A stretch of 64,000 bases of DNA from SKPS01 sp964469215 (GTDB taxonomy: Bacteria > Bacteroidota > Bacteroidia > Bacteroidales > SKPS01): NCBI GenBank assembly GCA_964469215.1, contig CAYXYB010000009.1:31801-95800 (forward strand), given 5' to 3'. The notes beneath the pieces are model-generated. The model worked only from the letters and a program-made list of their open reading frames with translations, did no database searches and was not told the DNA's origin. Of the stretch, positions 42,856 through 51,406 are shown piece by piece; position 1 is the stretch's first letter, and each line of letters starts with the position of its first letter. A program made the translations under genes and the position numbers.

Positions 42856-43941
42856 ATGGAGATGATTCAATATTTTCTGTTTTTGGGATTATTGTTTCTG
42901 GGTATCCAGGTACAAAACTGTAATACCCTGGATAACAATGCGGAATGGTTTACCAGGGAGTTGCAAGCACATCAGGAGGGGGATACTACACATCGCAGGA
43001 TGCTGCCGGAACAGGAAGGGCAGGATAAGCGGCTTACCTATCCTGGCAAGGATTACCAGTTGTCAAAGCAAATGGCAAGGAACCGTTCGCTTCAGCGGGA
43101 CATCTCATACATCATTATCATTGTTAGCATCGTGAGCCTGGGATTCATCCTGAGAAGCTTCCTGCGGCAGCGGAAGCACAACCGGCAGCTCAGGATCCTT
43201 AATGCCGAGGTGGAACAGATCAACCTTTTGCTTCAGCACAGCAATGAGGAGCTCACTTCAATCATTGATGAACTGAAAAGCACCCATGAGAAGCTCGTTG
43301 AGACCGAGAAGCAGAAGGAAAAAGAGGCTATCCGCCGGAGGATTGCCCAGGACATGCACGACGAGATCAGTTCCGGGTTAACCAAGATCGTATGGCTATG
43401 TGAAATGGCAGGAAAGAAGGTGACACTGGCTGGTAACAGTTCTTTTTCAACTGAAATTGAAAGGATAAACAAATCTTCGAGGTCAATTATTGAAAGGATT
43501 GGGGAGATAATATGGGCTATTGACCCCGACCGTGACAACCTTGAGGGTTTATATGCCTACCTGAGGTCATACATCATGGAGTATTTCGAACCTACCGGTT
43601 ACAAGGTAAGGTTTGATTTCCCGGCAAAGGACAGAAAGACCCGGTTTGATCCTGATGTAAAACGGACGTTACTCGCCGTGATCAAGGAGGCGCTGCACAA
43701 TGTGGTGAAACATGCCAAAGGGGATGAGGTATCTGTAAAATTCTCTGTTAACGGGGAACACTACACCGTGATGATTGAAGACAACGGGCGGGGGATAAAT
43801 GAAGATGCCCTGATAAGCCACCGCAGCGGATTACGGAATATGCGTGAGAGAATGATATCTGTTGGTGGTACCTTCGACATCAGGCAGAAAGAAACTCCCG
43901 GTACCCGTCTCCTGCTAACAGGTCCGGTGGCCGGCAATTAA
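42856..43941 (+). CDS. Sensor histidine kinase, NarL-type (HisKA_3)
   Basis: Kinase of a NarL/DegS-type two-component pair. The 361 residues have an N-terminal hydrophobic segment (about 5-20), a short extracytoplasmic stretch, a helix near 76-95 (ISYIIIIVSIVSLGFILRSF), a coiled coil (about 105-155), the dimerisation/phosphotransfer site RRIAQDMHDEISSGLTKI (His near 167) and the ATPase domain (IKEALHNVVKHAKG, EDNGRGINEDAL, GLRNMRERM). The extracytoplasmic part is only about 55 residues, much shorter than the tetratricopeptide or beta-propeller sensors of many Bacteroidota kinases of this class; it may be a shortened sensor. The response regulator follows after 58 nt. Confidence 0.93.
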   Translation: MEMIQYFLFLGLLFLGIQVQNCNTLDNNAEWFTRELQAHQEGDTTHRRMLPEQEGQDKRLTYPGKDYQLSKQMARNRSLQRDISYIIIIVSIVSLGFILRSFLRQRKHNRQLRILNAEVEQINLLLQHSNEELTSIIDELKSTHEKLVETEKQKEKEAIRRRIAQDMHDEISSGLTKIVWLCEMAGKKVTLAGNSSFSTEIERINKSSRSIIERIGEIIWAIDPDRDNLEGLYAYLRSYIMEYFEPTGYKVRFDFPAKDRKTRFDPDVKRTLLAVIKEALHNVVKHAKGDEVSVKFSVNGEHYTVMIEDNGRGINEDALISHRSGLRNMRERMISVGGTFDIRQKETPGTRLLLTGPVAGN

Positions 43942-43999
43942 ATATCTACTTTTATGTGATTGCTCTACCTTTTTTTGTGCATTATCTTTACAAAAAAAA

Positions 44000-44632
44000 A
44001 TGATCAGGGTTGCCATTGTTGAGGATGATACCGATGTGCGGTATTCAATAGAATACTTTATCTCACAGGAAGATGACATGCAGGTAGCGGGTTCTTTCGT
44101 GCAGGCGGAGGATTTCATTGATGTGTATGATGATATGCACGTTGATGTGGTGTTGATGGACATCACCCTGCCGGGTATATCAGGGATTGAAGCCATCTCC
44201 CGGATTAAGCCTCTGAAGCCTGATGTTCAGTTCCTGATCTTCAGCATACACGAAGACCAGGAGCGCACTTATGCAGCGTTGTGTGCAGGTGCCACCGGTT
44301 ACCTGCTTAAAAGTTCCACTCCCGAGAAGGTGATTGCTGCCATCAGGGAGATTGCCGGGGGTGGCTCACCGATGTCAGCCCAGATAGCCCGGTATGTGAT
44401 CCGCAATTTCCAGGAGGAGCACAAAAGCCATGTTTCCATCGCTGCGGGGCTCACCACACGGGAGAAGGAGCTGCTGCAAGCTCTGTCAGGGGGTTACCAG
44501 TACAAAGAGATAGCAGACCAGATGGGCATCAGCATTGAAACAGTAAGGACCTATATCCGGAACATATACGAAAAGCTGCATGTTCATTCAAGGACCGATG
44601 CGGTGAACAGGGTGTTTCCGAGGAAGAAATAA
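44000..44632 (+). CDS. LuxR/NarL-family response regulator
   Basis: Partner of the kinase at 42856-43941. Residues 1-120 are the receiver domain with EDD near the start (AIVEDDTDV), the phosphoacceptor Asp near 53 (VVLMDITLPGISG), the Ser of IFSIHE and the Lys of YLLKSS. Residues about 145-205 are the LuxR helix-turn-helix (LTTREKELLQALSGGYQYKE, IADQMGISIETVRTYIRNIY). Length 210 is normal. Target genes are unknown; the neighbouring downstream DNA is decayed. Confidence 0.95.
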   Translation: MIRVAIVEDDTDVRYSIEYFISQEDDMQVAGSFVQAEDFIDVYDDMHVDVVLMDITLPGISGIEAISRIKPLKPDVQFLIFSIHEDQERTYAALCAGATGYLLKSSTPEKVIAAIREIAGGGSPMSAQIARYVIRNFQEEHKSHVSIAAGLTTREKELLQALSGGYQYKEIADQMGISIETVRTYIRNIYEKLHVHSRTDAVNRVFPRKK

Positions 44633-44732
44633 GATTTTCCGGTGAAGTTTCGCGGTTTGCTGATTGGCAGCCTGATTGCATTAATTAATAAAGCACAGTC
44701 ATAAATTCATCGTACCCTAACATCCGGCAGCT

Positions 44733-44923
44733 ATGAGAAATATACTGCTTCTTTTTTATTTGTACATTTGTGAATCTAAATGCCCAGCCTTTCCAGATCA
44801 ACTTCGCAGGCTCGGGGTTGAGCAATGCAGTTGCAGAACCGCATGCAAGGTACTACCCTGACTCTGGCAGGGACTGATATCCTGGAATCTTTTCACCCCG
44901 GTGGCTTCGAGAGCATTTTCTAA
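44733..44923 (+). pseudogene. Decayed 5' fragment of a secreted (T9SS-type) protein gene
   Basis: Three reading frames in succession read as one protein start. Frame of the ATG at 44733: a signal-peptide-like MRNILLLFYLYI. Next frame (from about 44767): VNLNAQPFQINFAGSGLS. Third frame (from about 44825): MQLQNRMQGTTLTLAGTDIL, ending at a TAA in the repeat at 44921-44923. The combined text (signal, AQPFQINFAGSG, QN..QGTTLTLAGTDIL) matches my memory of the opening of many Bacteroidota T9SS-cargo proteins. Two frameshifts and a lost body make it a dead fragment. It could also be the residue of a recombination event that left the repeats beside it. Confidence 0.55.
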
Positions 44924-44978
44924 CCGGTGGCTTCGAGAACATTTTCTAACCGGTGGCTTCGAGAACCTCAGCCACCGG
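44898..44978. repeat. 26-bp tandem repeat and CCGGTGGC/GCCACCGG palindrome
   Basis: Three copies begin at 44898, 44924 and 44950, exactly 26 nt apart, with the unit CCGGTGGCTTCGAGA.CATTTTCTAA (first copy G, second A at the variable base; the third changes after GAGAAC). The third copy ends in CTCAGCCACCGG, so CCGGTGGC (44950-44957) and GCCACCGG (44971-44978) form a perfect 8-bp inverted repeat around TTCGAGAACCTCA. Not a CRISPR array, since there are no spacers. Confidence 0.85.
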
Positions 44979-45185
44979 GGATATTCAGCAAATTCCTTTA
45001 AAAATTGCATTTTCTTTTCCATTTTTACCTTCTGTAACCATATAAAGAATGAAAACTAAATCATTCACATAATAACCTAAACCCAGATTATTGGTTATTA
45101 AATATTACCGATCTTTGACCATCCAATATTGTTGTTTTAGGATAAAAATTGATGTCTTCATAATAAATCATTAAAAACCATCAAG

Positions 45186-45707
45186 ATGGAAGAGATTCCA
45201 AATGTTGAGCCTCAGAATGAGACGCATAATTCACAACGAACTCCAACTCAGGAAGAACTGAACCTTATAATCGAAAAATTAAGGCTAGAACAGAAATTAC
45301 CATTTTCAATTATTACAAGTCCGGGTTCTGCAATTGTGATGGCATGTTTATGGGCTGTTATTACTGTTGCAACAGAGTATCAAATTGGTTATATGGCACT
45401 TGCAGTCGGTCTTGTTGTTGGTTTTACCGTCAGGTATGCAGGGATAGGGATTGACAAAATTTTCGGGATCATAGGAGCAGCAGGTGCATTGTTTGGTTGC
45501 ATTTCTGGAAATTTCTTAAGCCAGGTTGGCTTTATTGTAAATTATCCTGACGTAAATATGTCATAATTTGATTCACTCGGTATACTCCTATAAAATATGC
45601 AGATAACCCTGGAAATAATGAAAGAAGGATTTTCGCCTATTGACCTGCTGAAATACTGTATTGCAGTTTATGAAGGATATCGTTTCTCATTAATAAAAAT
45701 TAAATAA
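45186..45707 (+). pseudogene. Small membrane protein gene interrupted by two in-frame TAA codons
   Basis: The first part (45186-45566, 126 residues) has a charged N-terminus and three or four hydrophobic segments (SAIVMACLWAVITVA, IGYMALAVGLVVGFTVRYAG, IFGIIGAAGALFGCISGNFL). It stops at TAA 45564-45566, but the same frame continues FDSLGILL, TAA at 45591-45593, then NMQITLEIMKEGFSPIDLL...YEGYRF up to TAA at 45705-45707. From memory, full-length relatives carry the FSPIDLL and IYEGYRFS tail, so the two TAA codons replace sense codons (Tyr is likely, one base away). Either a pseudogene or, less likely, read-through; other genes here use TAA as an ordinary stop. Function of the family is unknown. 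Confidence 0.65.
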
Positions 45708-45733
45708 CAGGAATTACATCCTGCAAAAAGAAC

Positions 45734-46255
45734 ATGGAAAAAGAACATGGTGTTTTGGTTAAAACAAATGCCCAAACTACAATTTCTGAACAAGAGGTAT
45801 TGGATGCACAAAAAGCCTGGGGTGAAAGCATTATAAAAATCGGGAAGGTTTATGCAGAAAAGGGTGATTACAAATCTGCGGCTTCAGAACATATAAACAA
45901 CTTTTACAATTATCAGGAGGGCACAGTATTGTTCAAGCCAACCTTAGCATCGGTAAAACAATTCCGTACCGATTTTAAAGGAGCTTTGTCATATTTTATC
46001 GCCGGTGATGAAAATTATCCGGAAGATCACGGATTTGCAATACAACAATGGAGAACTCTCCGCTGGGAAAATATTGGAGTAAAGATCATTGATAATATGG
46101 CAGTAGCCATGGGGAATTATTATTTCACACCTGCAAAAGGTGGTGATGATGTGCAAGCAGAATATTCATTTGCATACACAAAAGATAAGGAGGGCAGGTT
46201 GAAGATTATTCTACATGATTCACATTTACCCTATTCGCCGGAAGGGAAACATTAG
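45734..46255 (+). CDS. NTF2-like (SnoaL/DUF4440-type) small cytoplasmic protein
   Basis: A 173-residue protein without signal or membrane helix. It has the order of an NTF2-like fold: an N-terminal helix (LDAQKAWGESIIKIGKVYAE), then a strand-rich half (EGTVLFKPTLASVKQFRTDF, ENIGVKIIDNMAVAMGNYYF, AEYSFAYTKDKEGRLKIILH). I recall relatives often misannotated as phosphoribosyl-AMP cyclohydrolase; that label has no support here. The function is unknown; proteins of this fold bind small ligands or act as enzymes without cofactor. It follows the broken gene by 26 nt. Confidence 0.65.
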   Translation: MEKEHGVLVKTNAQTTISEQEVLDAQKAWGESIIKIGKVYAEKGDYKSAASEHINNFYNYQEGTVLFKPTLASVKQFRTDFKGALSYFIAGDENYPEDHGFAIQQWRTLRWENIGVKIIDNMAVAMGNYYFTPAKGGDDVQAEYSFAYTKDKEGRLKIILHDSHLPYSPEGKH

Positions 46256-46330
46256 GTTCGGGCTCGCGGTTCCTGAGCCCTTGCCTGAGGAAAGCCGCAG
46301 TGTTGCTGAAGGACGTCTGTGCGTTCATTT
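46256..46330. repeat. Dispersed intergenic repeat, copy B
   Basis: GGTTCGGGCTCGCGGTTCCTGAGCCC contains a 6-bp hairpin (GGGCTC 46260-46265 with GAGCCC 46275-46280). The core at 46302-46326 (GTTGCTGAAGGACG...GTGCGTTC) is the counterpart of copy A. Downstream to 46433 are further AT-rich direct repeats: 46370-46395 and 46401-46427 share GCAT...TGTATTTCTAAAT. Confidence 0.55.
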
Positions 46331-46433
46331 GCTAATTTTATGAATTTGCTGATTTGCAAATTATTTTCGCATTTACCTTGTATTTCTAAATCTTTATTTG
46401 CATATTTGCCATGTATTTCTAAATTTCTCGTTT

Positions 46434-47747
46434 ATGAAACGGTTATTGATGGAGAAGTTACGGACATGGCAACAGGCTGCGCAGAGAAAACCTTTGATCG
46501 TAAGAGGTGCCAGGCAGGTTGGAAAGACTCATCTGATACGCTCGTTTGGTCAATCCTGTTTTCGTGGTAATATTCATACGGTTAACCTTGAACGGCATCC
46601 GGAATGGCACACCTTGTTTGAACAAAATCTTGACCCGGAAAGGATTCTAAAAGATCTTGAAATTTTGCTTAACGTCAGGATAACCTCCGGCAGGGATTTG
46701 CTGTTTTTTGACGAGATACAGGCATGCCCTCAGGCTGTTACTGCTCTCAGATATTTTTATGAGGAAAAGCCAGATTTACATGTGATTGCTGCCGGATCGC
46801 TACTGGAGTTTGCCCTGAAGCATGTTGGCTTGCCGGTTGGACGGGTGAACCTGATGGAGCTGTCGCCAATGAATTTTTATGAGTTCCTGGTTGCCGCAGA
46901 CCGTGAAGATCTGGCATCTTTAATTATAGACAGACCCAAAATACTGTCGAAGCCGGTTCATGAACTGTTGCTCTCTTACCTAAGGCAGTATCTGTTTACC
47001 GGGGGGATGCCTGAGTGCATTAAAACCTGGTTTGGCACAGGAAGCATGAAAGAGGTTTTTTCGGTACAGGCGGATCTGTTGAGCACCTTCCGGCAGGATT
47101 TTTCAAAATACACCCCTTTAGCCGACCCAAGGGCTTTGAATTTTGTCCTGGGATATGTTTCAAAACATGTTGGTAATCAAATTAAGTATGCCAGGATTTC
47201 TGACGAATTCACAGGCCCAACCCATAAAAAGGCATTTGATCTGCTTGAAACAGCCCGCATTCTGCACAGAGTCACAGCCACCACTCCGGCATCCCTGCCT
47301 TTAGCAGCCAATGCTTCAGAGAAAAGGTTTAAGGCTGTTTTTCTGGATTTGGGACTGATACATGCGCTTAATGGATTACAGTCACATATTGAATATACCA
47401 GACCTGAGCTGTTATCAATGTACACCGGTGGACTAACAGAACAATTTGTGGGACAGGAGTTCATCTCTTCGGGATTTAATCCATTGTTCTATTGGTCGCG
47501 TGAGGCAAAAAGCAGTCAGGCGGAGGTGGATTACCTTATCGCTGTTAACAGTAAGATAATCCCTGTTGAGGTTAAATCCGGAGCCGGCGGAAGCCTTCGC
47601 AGTATGCACCTTTTGTTGCAACATTATCCTGAAATCAAAAACGGTATTGTGTTCACAACATCTCCATACGGTACCATCAAGCACCAAAAGATTGTCTTTC
47701 TGCCGCTCTATTATGCTGGTGGGTTGGCAGGTGAAAGGGGGTTTTAA
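46434..47747 (+). CDS. AAA ATPase with DUF4143 domain
   Basis: Predicted ATPase of the AAA_14/DUF4143 family, common accessory genes of unknown biological role. The ATG at 46434 (MKRLLMEKLRTW) gives 437 residues; the open frame extends 12 codons upstream into the repeat DNA. Walker A is RGARQVGKTHLIR (24-36), Walker B is DLLFFDEIQACP, followed by LHVIAAGSLLEF (sensor-like) and NLMELSPMNFYEF. The C-terminal DUF4143 domain includes YSSTFRQDFSKYT-like sequence, ETARILHRVTAT and WSREAKSSQAEVDYLI, the last being a nuclease-like EVDYLI motif with VEVKSGAGGS. It is flanked by repeat copies B and C, consistent with an acquired gene. Confidence 0.9.
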   Translation: MKRLLMEKLRTWQQAAQRKPLIVRGARQVGKTHLIRSFGQSCFRGNIHTVNLERHPEWHTLFEQNLDPERILKDLEILLNVRITSGRDLLFFDEIQACPQAVTALRYFYEEKPDLHVIAAGSLLEFALKHVGLPVGRVNLMELSPMNFYEFLVAADREDLASLIIDRPKILSKPVHELLLSYLRQYLFTGGMPECIKTWFGTGSMKEVFSVQADLLSTFRQDFSKYTPLADPRALNFVLGYVSKHVGNQIKYARISDEFTGPTHKKAFDLLETARILHRVTATTPASLPLAANASEKRFKAVFLDLGLIHALNGLQSHIEYTRPELLSMYTGGLTEQFVGQEFISSGFNPLFYWSREAKSSQAEVDYLIAVNSKIIPVEVKSGAGGSLRSMHLLLQHYPEIKNGIVFTTSPYGTIKHQKIVFLPLYYAGGLAGERGF

Positions 47748-47749
47748 GT

Positions 47750-47843
47750 TCGGCTCACTTCGTTCGCGTTCCTGGTTCTTGCCCTCGTTTTGCTCGGACG
47801 TTCAGAGTTCTTGCACTCGCTTCGCTCGTGCGTTCAGAGTTAA
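47750..47843. repeat. Dispersed intergenic repeat, copy C
   Basis: TTCGGCTCACTTCGTTCGCG followed by TTGCCCTCG, CGGACGTTCAGAG and CTCGTGCGTTCAGAG; the last two are direct repeats (47797-47808 and 47829-47840). It shares GTGCGTTC and the TTGCC block with copies A and B. It separates the convergent ATPase and rseP genes. Confidence 0.55.
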
Positions 47844-49187
47844 TCAAAAGCATCCTCTTATGACGTCGTTGCCGTTGGCAACTATAAGCAGGCCTATTAG
47901 GAGAATCATACCGCCGACTTGTGCGTATTCCATGAATTTGTCGCCGGGTTTGCGGCGGGTTATCATTTCATAAAGGAGGAAAAGGACATGGCCGCCGTCG
48001 AGGGCAGGTATTGGCAGTACGTTCATGAAGGCGAGGATCAGGGAGAGGAATGCTGTCATGCTCCAGAAGGCTTCCCAGTTCCACACAGAAGGGAACATGT
48101 TTGTTATGGTGCCGAAGCCGCCAAGTCCTTTATATGCACCTGTTTCGGGCTTGAAGAAAAGTCCGATCTGTCTTACATAGAACGACAGTTTTTCGCGGGC
48201 AAGGTGAAAACCGGCGGGCAGCGATTCGAAGAAGCTGTATTCAACCTGTTTGAATTCATACAACTCCAGGCTCATCATGTCTTTGAATGAGAGCATGGCT
48301 ACCTCGATCTGGAATTTTCCGTTTTTATCAAGTTGCATTTCAATGTCGAAAACTGAATCTTTGCGCATCACAACAACTTTCACCGTTGTGTCTTTATAGG
48401 GGGATTGGGCATCAAGGAAGTTATCGTAGTATTTCACATCGATATCACCTATAACCATGAGCCTGTCACCCGGCATGAGGCCTGACGAATTGTTTATTGA
48501 AGTATCGGGGACACCGGAGATGATGAACGGTATTCTGGGGGCAATAAGGAATGAGCGCAACCGTCTGTCGACAAGTTGTCCGATAAGGTCGGCTGGCAAG
48601 GCAATTTCAACCTTCTCCCCATCCCTTTCCACCTGAACGGTTCCGCCGAACGCCATTTCGGGGAGTATATCGGTAAAATAGTTAATCTCTTTGTTGTTAA
48701 CTGACAGCACCTTATCGCCATTACGCAGGCCTATCTCATAAGCAAGGCTGTCGGTTACCCATATACCGTCGTTAAGGCTGCTGTTGGGCAATTTGGTTTC
48801 ACCCCAGGTAAAGAGGATCATCCAGTAAATTAAAAAACCGAGCACCAGGTTTACGGTTACTCCGCCCAGCATTATCAGGAGCCTCTGCCATGCAGGCTTT
48901 GACCTGAATTCCCATGGCTGGGGCGGTTGCTTCATTGCCTCCTTGTCGAGCGATTCATCTATCATGCCTGATATCTTCACATAGCCCCCCAGCGGCAGCC
49001 ATCCAAGACCGTACGTGGTTTCTCCTCTTTTGAATTTGAAGATGCTGAACCAGGGATTGAAGAAGAGATAAAATTTTTCGACACGTGTTTTGAATATACG
49101 TGCAAAGATGAAGTGGCCCATTTCATGCAGGATCACTAGTATTGACAAACTGAGAATTAGTTGGGCGATTTTGATGAAGACATCCAT
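47844..49187 (-). CDS. rseP: Site-2 zinc metalloprotease RseP
   Basis: Intramembrane protease of the M50 family that cleaves membrane-bound anti-sigma factors and leftover signal peptides. The 447 residues show the N-terminal catalytic HEMGH (about 21-25), the second zinc motif NVLPIPALDGGHVLFLLYE near 395, and two PDZ-like domains between (GLRNGDKVLSVNNKEI, GLMPGDRLMVIGDIDV). A second zinc-liganding Asp is in LDGGH. At 447 residues it is the usual size (E. coli 450). It follows dxr by 10 nt, the same pairing as in many bacteria, and is the last gene of a M23-dxr-rseP operon. Confidence 0.96.
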   Translation of the reverse strand: MDVFIKIAQLILSLSILVILHEMGHFIFARIFKTRVEKFYLFFNPWFSIFKFKRGETTYGLGWLPLGGYVKISGMIDESLDKEAMKQPPQPWEFRSKPAWQRLLIMLGGVTVNLVLGFLIYWMILFTWGETKLPNSSLNDGIWVTDSLAYEIGLRNGDKVLSVNNKEINYFTDILPEMAFGGTVQVERDGEKVEIALPADLIGQLVDRRLRSFLIAPRIPFIISGVPDTSINNSSGLMPGDRLMVIGDIDVKYYDNFLDAQSPYKDTTVKVVVMRKDSVFDIEMQLDKNGKFQIEVAMLSFKDMMSLELYEFKQVEYSFFESLPAGFHLAREKLSFYVRQIGLFFKPETGAYKGLGGFGTITNMFPSVWNWEAFWSMTAFLSLILAFMNVLPIPALDGGHVLFLLYEMITRRKPGDKFMEYAQVGGMILLIGLLIVANGNDVIRGCF

Positions 49188-49197
49188 AATATTGAAT

Positions 49198-50355
49198 TTA
49201 TTCTTTTGTTAATGAACTTACATATTTACGGGTTTCACGGTCTGTGAGGATATAATCATCATAAACCGGGTTTTTTATGTGCATAACATTGCGCATTGCA
49301 TTGCTGATCAGGTCGGACATTTGGGTAAAGCTCACTTTCAGATTCATGAAAGCCTCAACTGCCACCTCGTTGGCTGCGTTGAGGATGCAGGGCATATTAC
49401 CCCCTGCCTCAAGAGCCTCGTATGCCAGGGTGAGGTTACGGAAGGTTTCTTTGTCAGGGGCTTCGAACGTCAGCATAGGGTAGTTTGCAAAGCTGAATCT
49501 TGGAAAAGGGGTATTGAGCCTCAGAGGGTAGCTAAGTGCATAGTGAATAGGGAGCTTCATGTCGGGGAGTCCCATCTGAGCTTTTATCGACCCGTCGGTG
49601 AACTGCACCATGCTATGGATTATTGACTGCGGGTGAATTACCACGTCTATTTTCGAGGCGGGCAGACCGAAGAGCCAGTGAGCTTCGATCACCTCGAGTC
49701 CTTTATTCATTAGTGATGCCGAGTCGATGGTGATTTTTGCTCCCATATCCCAGTTTGGGTGTACGAGTGCCTGGTCGCGGGTAACGTTCTGCAGTTCGTT
49801 ACCGTTTTTTCCTCTGAAGGGGCCACCTGATGCTGTGAGTATGATTTTTTCTATCTGGTTAAGGCCTTCCCCTGCGAGGCATTGGAAGATTGCGGAGTGC
49901 TCGGAATCGACAGGGATAATATTGCAGTGGTTTTCGCAGGCTAGTTTTGTAACGATGTCGCCGGCGACGACAAAAGCCTCTTTGTTGGCGATGGCTATAT
50001 CCTTACCTGCTTTCAGTGCGGTGATTACCGGGTTGAGGCCTGCAAATCCGACAATAGCCATGAGCACCATGTCTACTGTTGACATTTCAGTGACCTGGGA
50101 GATTGCATCTGCACCGGCATAGACCTTTGTGTCTGTATTGGCAAGGGCATCTCTTACGAGGCTGTATTTATCAGTGTTTCCGATCACCACAACATTGGGG
50201 TGGAATTCGAGAGCTTGCCGGATGAGCAAATCATGATTCGAGGAGGCGGTAAGCACTTCGGGGATGAATATTCCCGGGTGGATACGGCACACTTCAAGGG
50301 CCTGTGTGCCGATGGAGCCTGTTGATCCCAGTATTGCAATATGTTTTTCAACCAT
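49198..50355 (-). CDS. dxr: 1-deoxy-D-xylulose 5-phosphate reductoisomerase
   Basis: Second enzyme of the non-mevalonate (MEP) isoprenoid pathway, forming MEP from DXP with NADPH. The 385 residues show the NADPH site ILGSTGSIGTQAL at 7-19, AIANKEAFVVAG, the metal/substrate loop VDSEHSAIFQCL, TASGGPFRG and DSASLMNKGLEVIEAHWLF. All match the family in order and length. It sits between the M23 peptidase gene (21 nt upstream) and rseP. Confidence 0.97.
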   Translation of the reverse strand: MVEKHIAILGSTGSIGTQALEVCRIHPGIFIPEVLTASSNHDLLIRQALEFHPNVVVIGNTDKYSLVRDALANTDTKVYAGADAISQVTEMSTVDMVLMAIVGFAGLNPVITALKAGKDIAIANKEAFVVAGDIVTKLACENHCNIIPVDSEHSAIFQCLAGEGLNQIEKIILTASGGPFRGKNGNELQNVTRDQALVHPNWDMGAKITIDSASLMNKGLEVIEAHWLFGLPASKIDVVIHPQSIIHSMVQFTDGSIKAQMGLPDMKLPIHYALSYPLRLNTPFPRFSFANYPMLTFEAPDKETFRNLTLAYEALEAGGNMPCILNAANEVAVEAFMNLKVSFTQMSDLISNAMRNVMHIKNPVYDDYILTDRETRKYVSSLTKE

Positions 50356-50376
50356 GAGCAGAGTTTTTGTTGCCGG

Positions 50377-51243
50377 TTATTCAAATACCATATAATCCTG
50401 GGGGTCGACGGGGTTTCCGTAGTACCACAATTCGAAATGGAGGTGCTGTCCTGATGAGGTGCGGCCGGTACCGCCATAGACTGCAACAGGTTCACCGGCT
50501 CTGACGTACTCACCCTGTTTTTTCAGCAGTGCGCTGTTGTGTTTGTATACGGAGATAAGGTTGTCGGTATGTTGTAGCATGATAGTCCATCCGGTTTCAG
50601 ACGACCAGGTAGCGAGGATCACCGTGCCGTTGAGTGTAGCTTTAACTGCTTCATTCTGCCTGGCGGCAATATCGACAGCATAGTGGTGGGTGCGCGGGTT
50701 GAAGCCGTTTATAACAGTGCCTTTTATTGGAGGGAAGAACAGAAAACCCTGTGTAATTCCGGTTTTCGATCTCCTTGTGATTGCGTAGGGGTCCACCTGG
50801 CTGTACTCTGCCCTCAGCATCGAGTCTTCCGGGGAGTGGCGCAGACGTATTGTATCGTAGCTTCTGGATGATGCGTCGATAGTATCGCTGAACCTATCAT
50901 CAATTTCTTCACCGGTAAGTATCTTTTTGAAGTTGGTGAGCCACAGATCATACTGTTTCATGGCTCTTTCCTGCGAGTCTAATCTGAGTTGTGTATGGTA
51001 GAGCAACCTATCATCCATAACATCGTGGTAACCGCTGACCCAATATCGCAGACCTGTGTTGGAAATTATCATAAATGTGAATACGAACAGCAGGATTATC
51101 ACACTTCCGAGGCCAACAAAGAGGTTCCATCTGTTGAGCCTTATGGAGAATTTCTCTTCAAAAGTGCCATCGTTGAGGAATACAAGCCTGTATCTCTCCT
51201 TCATTTTGCCAAGAAGCCTCTTCCTCAATGACTCTTTTTCCAT
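50377..51243 (-). CDS. M23-family peptidase (LytM-type), membrane-anchored
   Basis: Peptidoglycan endopeptidase of the M23 family or its regulator. The 288 residues have a membrane helix (about 38-58, LFVGLGSVIILLFVFTFMI), a helical linker and a C-terminal LytM domain. The zinc-site residues are present: HHYAVDIAA (His and Asp) and the HLHFELW pair, so hydrolase activity is plausible. It is the first gene of an operon with dxr and rseP. No promoter box fits well within 100 nt upstream. Confidence 0.9.
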   Translation of the reverse strand: MEKESLRKRLLGKMKERYRLVFLNDGTFEEKFSIRLNRWNLFVGLGSVIILLFVFTFMIISNTGLRYWVSGYHDVMDDRLLYHTQLRLDSQERAMKQYDLWLTNFKKILTGEEIDDRFSDTIDASSRSYDTIRLRHSPEDSMLRAEYSQVDPYAITRRSKTGITQGFLFFPPIKGTVINGFNPRTHHYAVDIAARQNEAVKATLNGTVILATWSSETGWTIMLQHTDNLISVYKHNSALLKKQGEYVRAGEPVAVYGGTGRTSSGQHLHFELWYYGNPVDPQDYMVFE

Positions 51244-51406
51244 CAGATGTTCGGGTAATCAGGGTTGCAAATATCGGTAAAAAGGGGTTACAAGCTAACT
51301 GAAAGTTGTAAACTGTTAAATATTAGGATTTATTAACACCAAATATCAGTGCAGAGATTATTCAAGATAACAGCTCAATCAATTTTCCCGGTTTATCTTT
51401 TTTTTC

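Larger units (their letters stand above)
44633..45185. other. Gene-free stretch with decayed coding remnant and repeats
   Basis: Between the response regulator and the broken gene at 45186. 44633-44732 holds nothing I can assign. 44733-44923 is a decayed gene fragment, 44898-44978 tandem repeats and a palindrome (both listed separately). 44979-45185 is AT-rich, with ATTGGTTATTAAATATTACC-type sequence but no promoter match that I would support. A minus-strand open frame of 74 codons across the repeats (44798-45022) is best read as a by-product of the repeat. Confidence 0.6.

Noticed and set aside
44898..44978. CRISPR array
   Set aside because: The 26-bp units are contiguous with no spacers, and no cas gene is near.
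45564..45593. Reassignment of TAA to Tyr
   Set aside because: Many intact genes here (rsmI, asnS, lipA, tetR) end in TAA with no continuing homology, so a genome-wide recoding is not supported.
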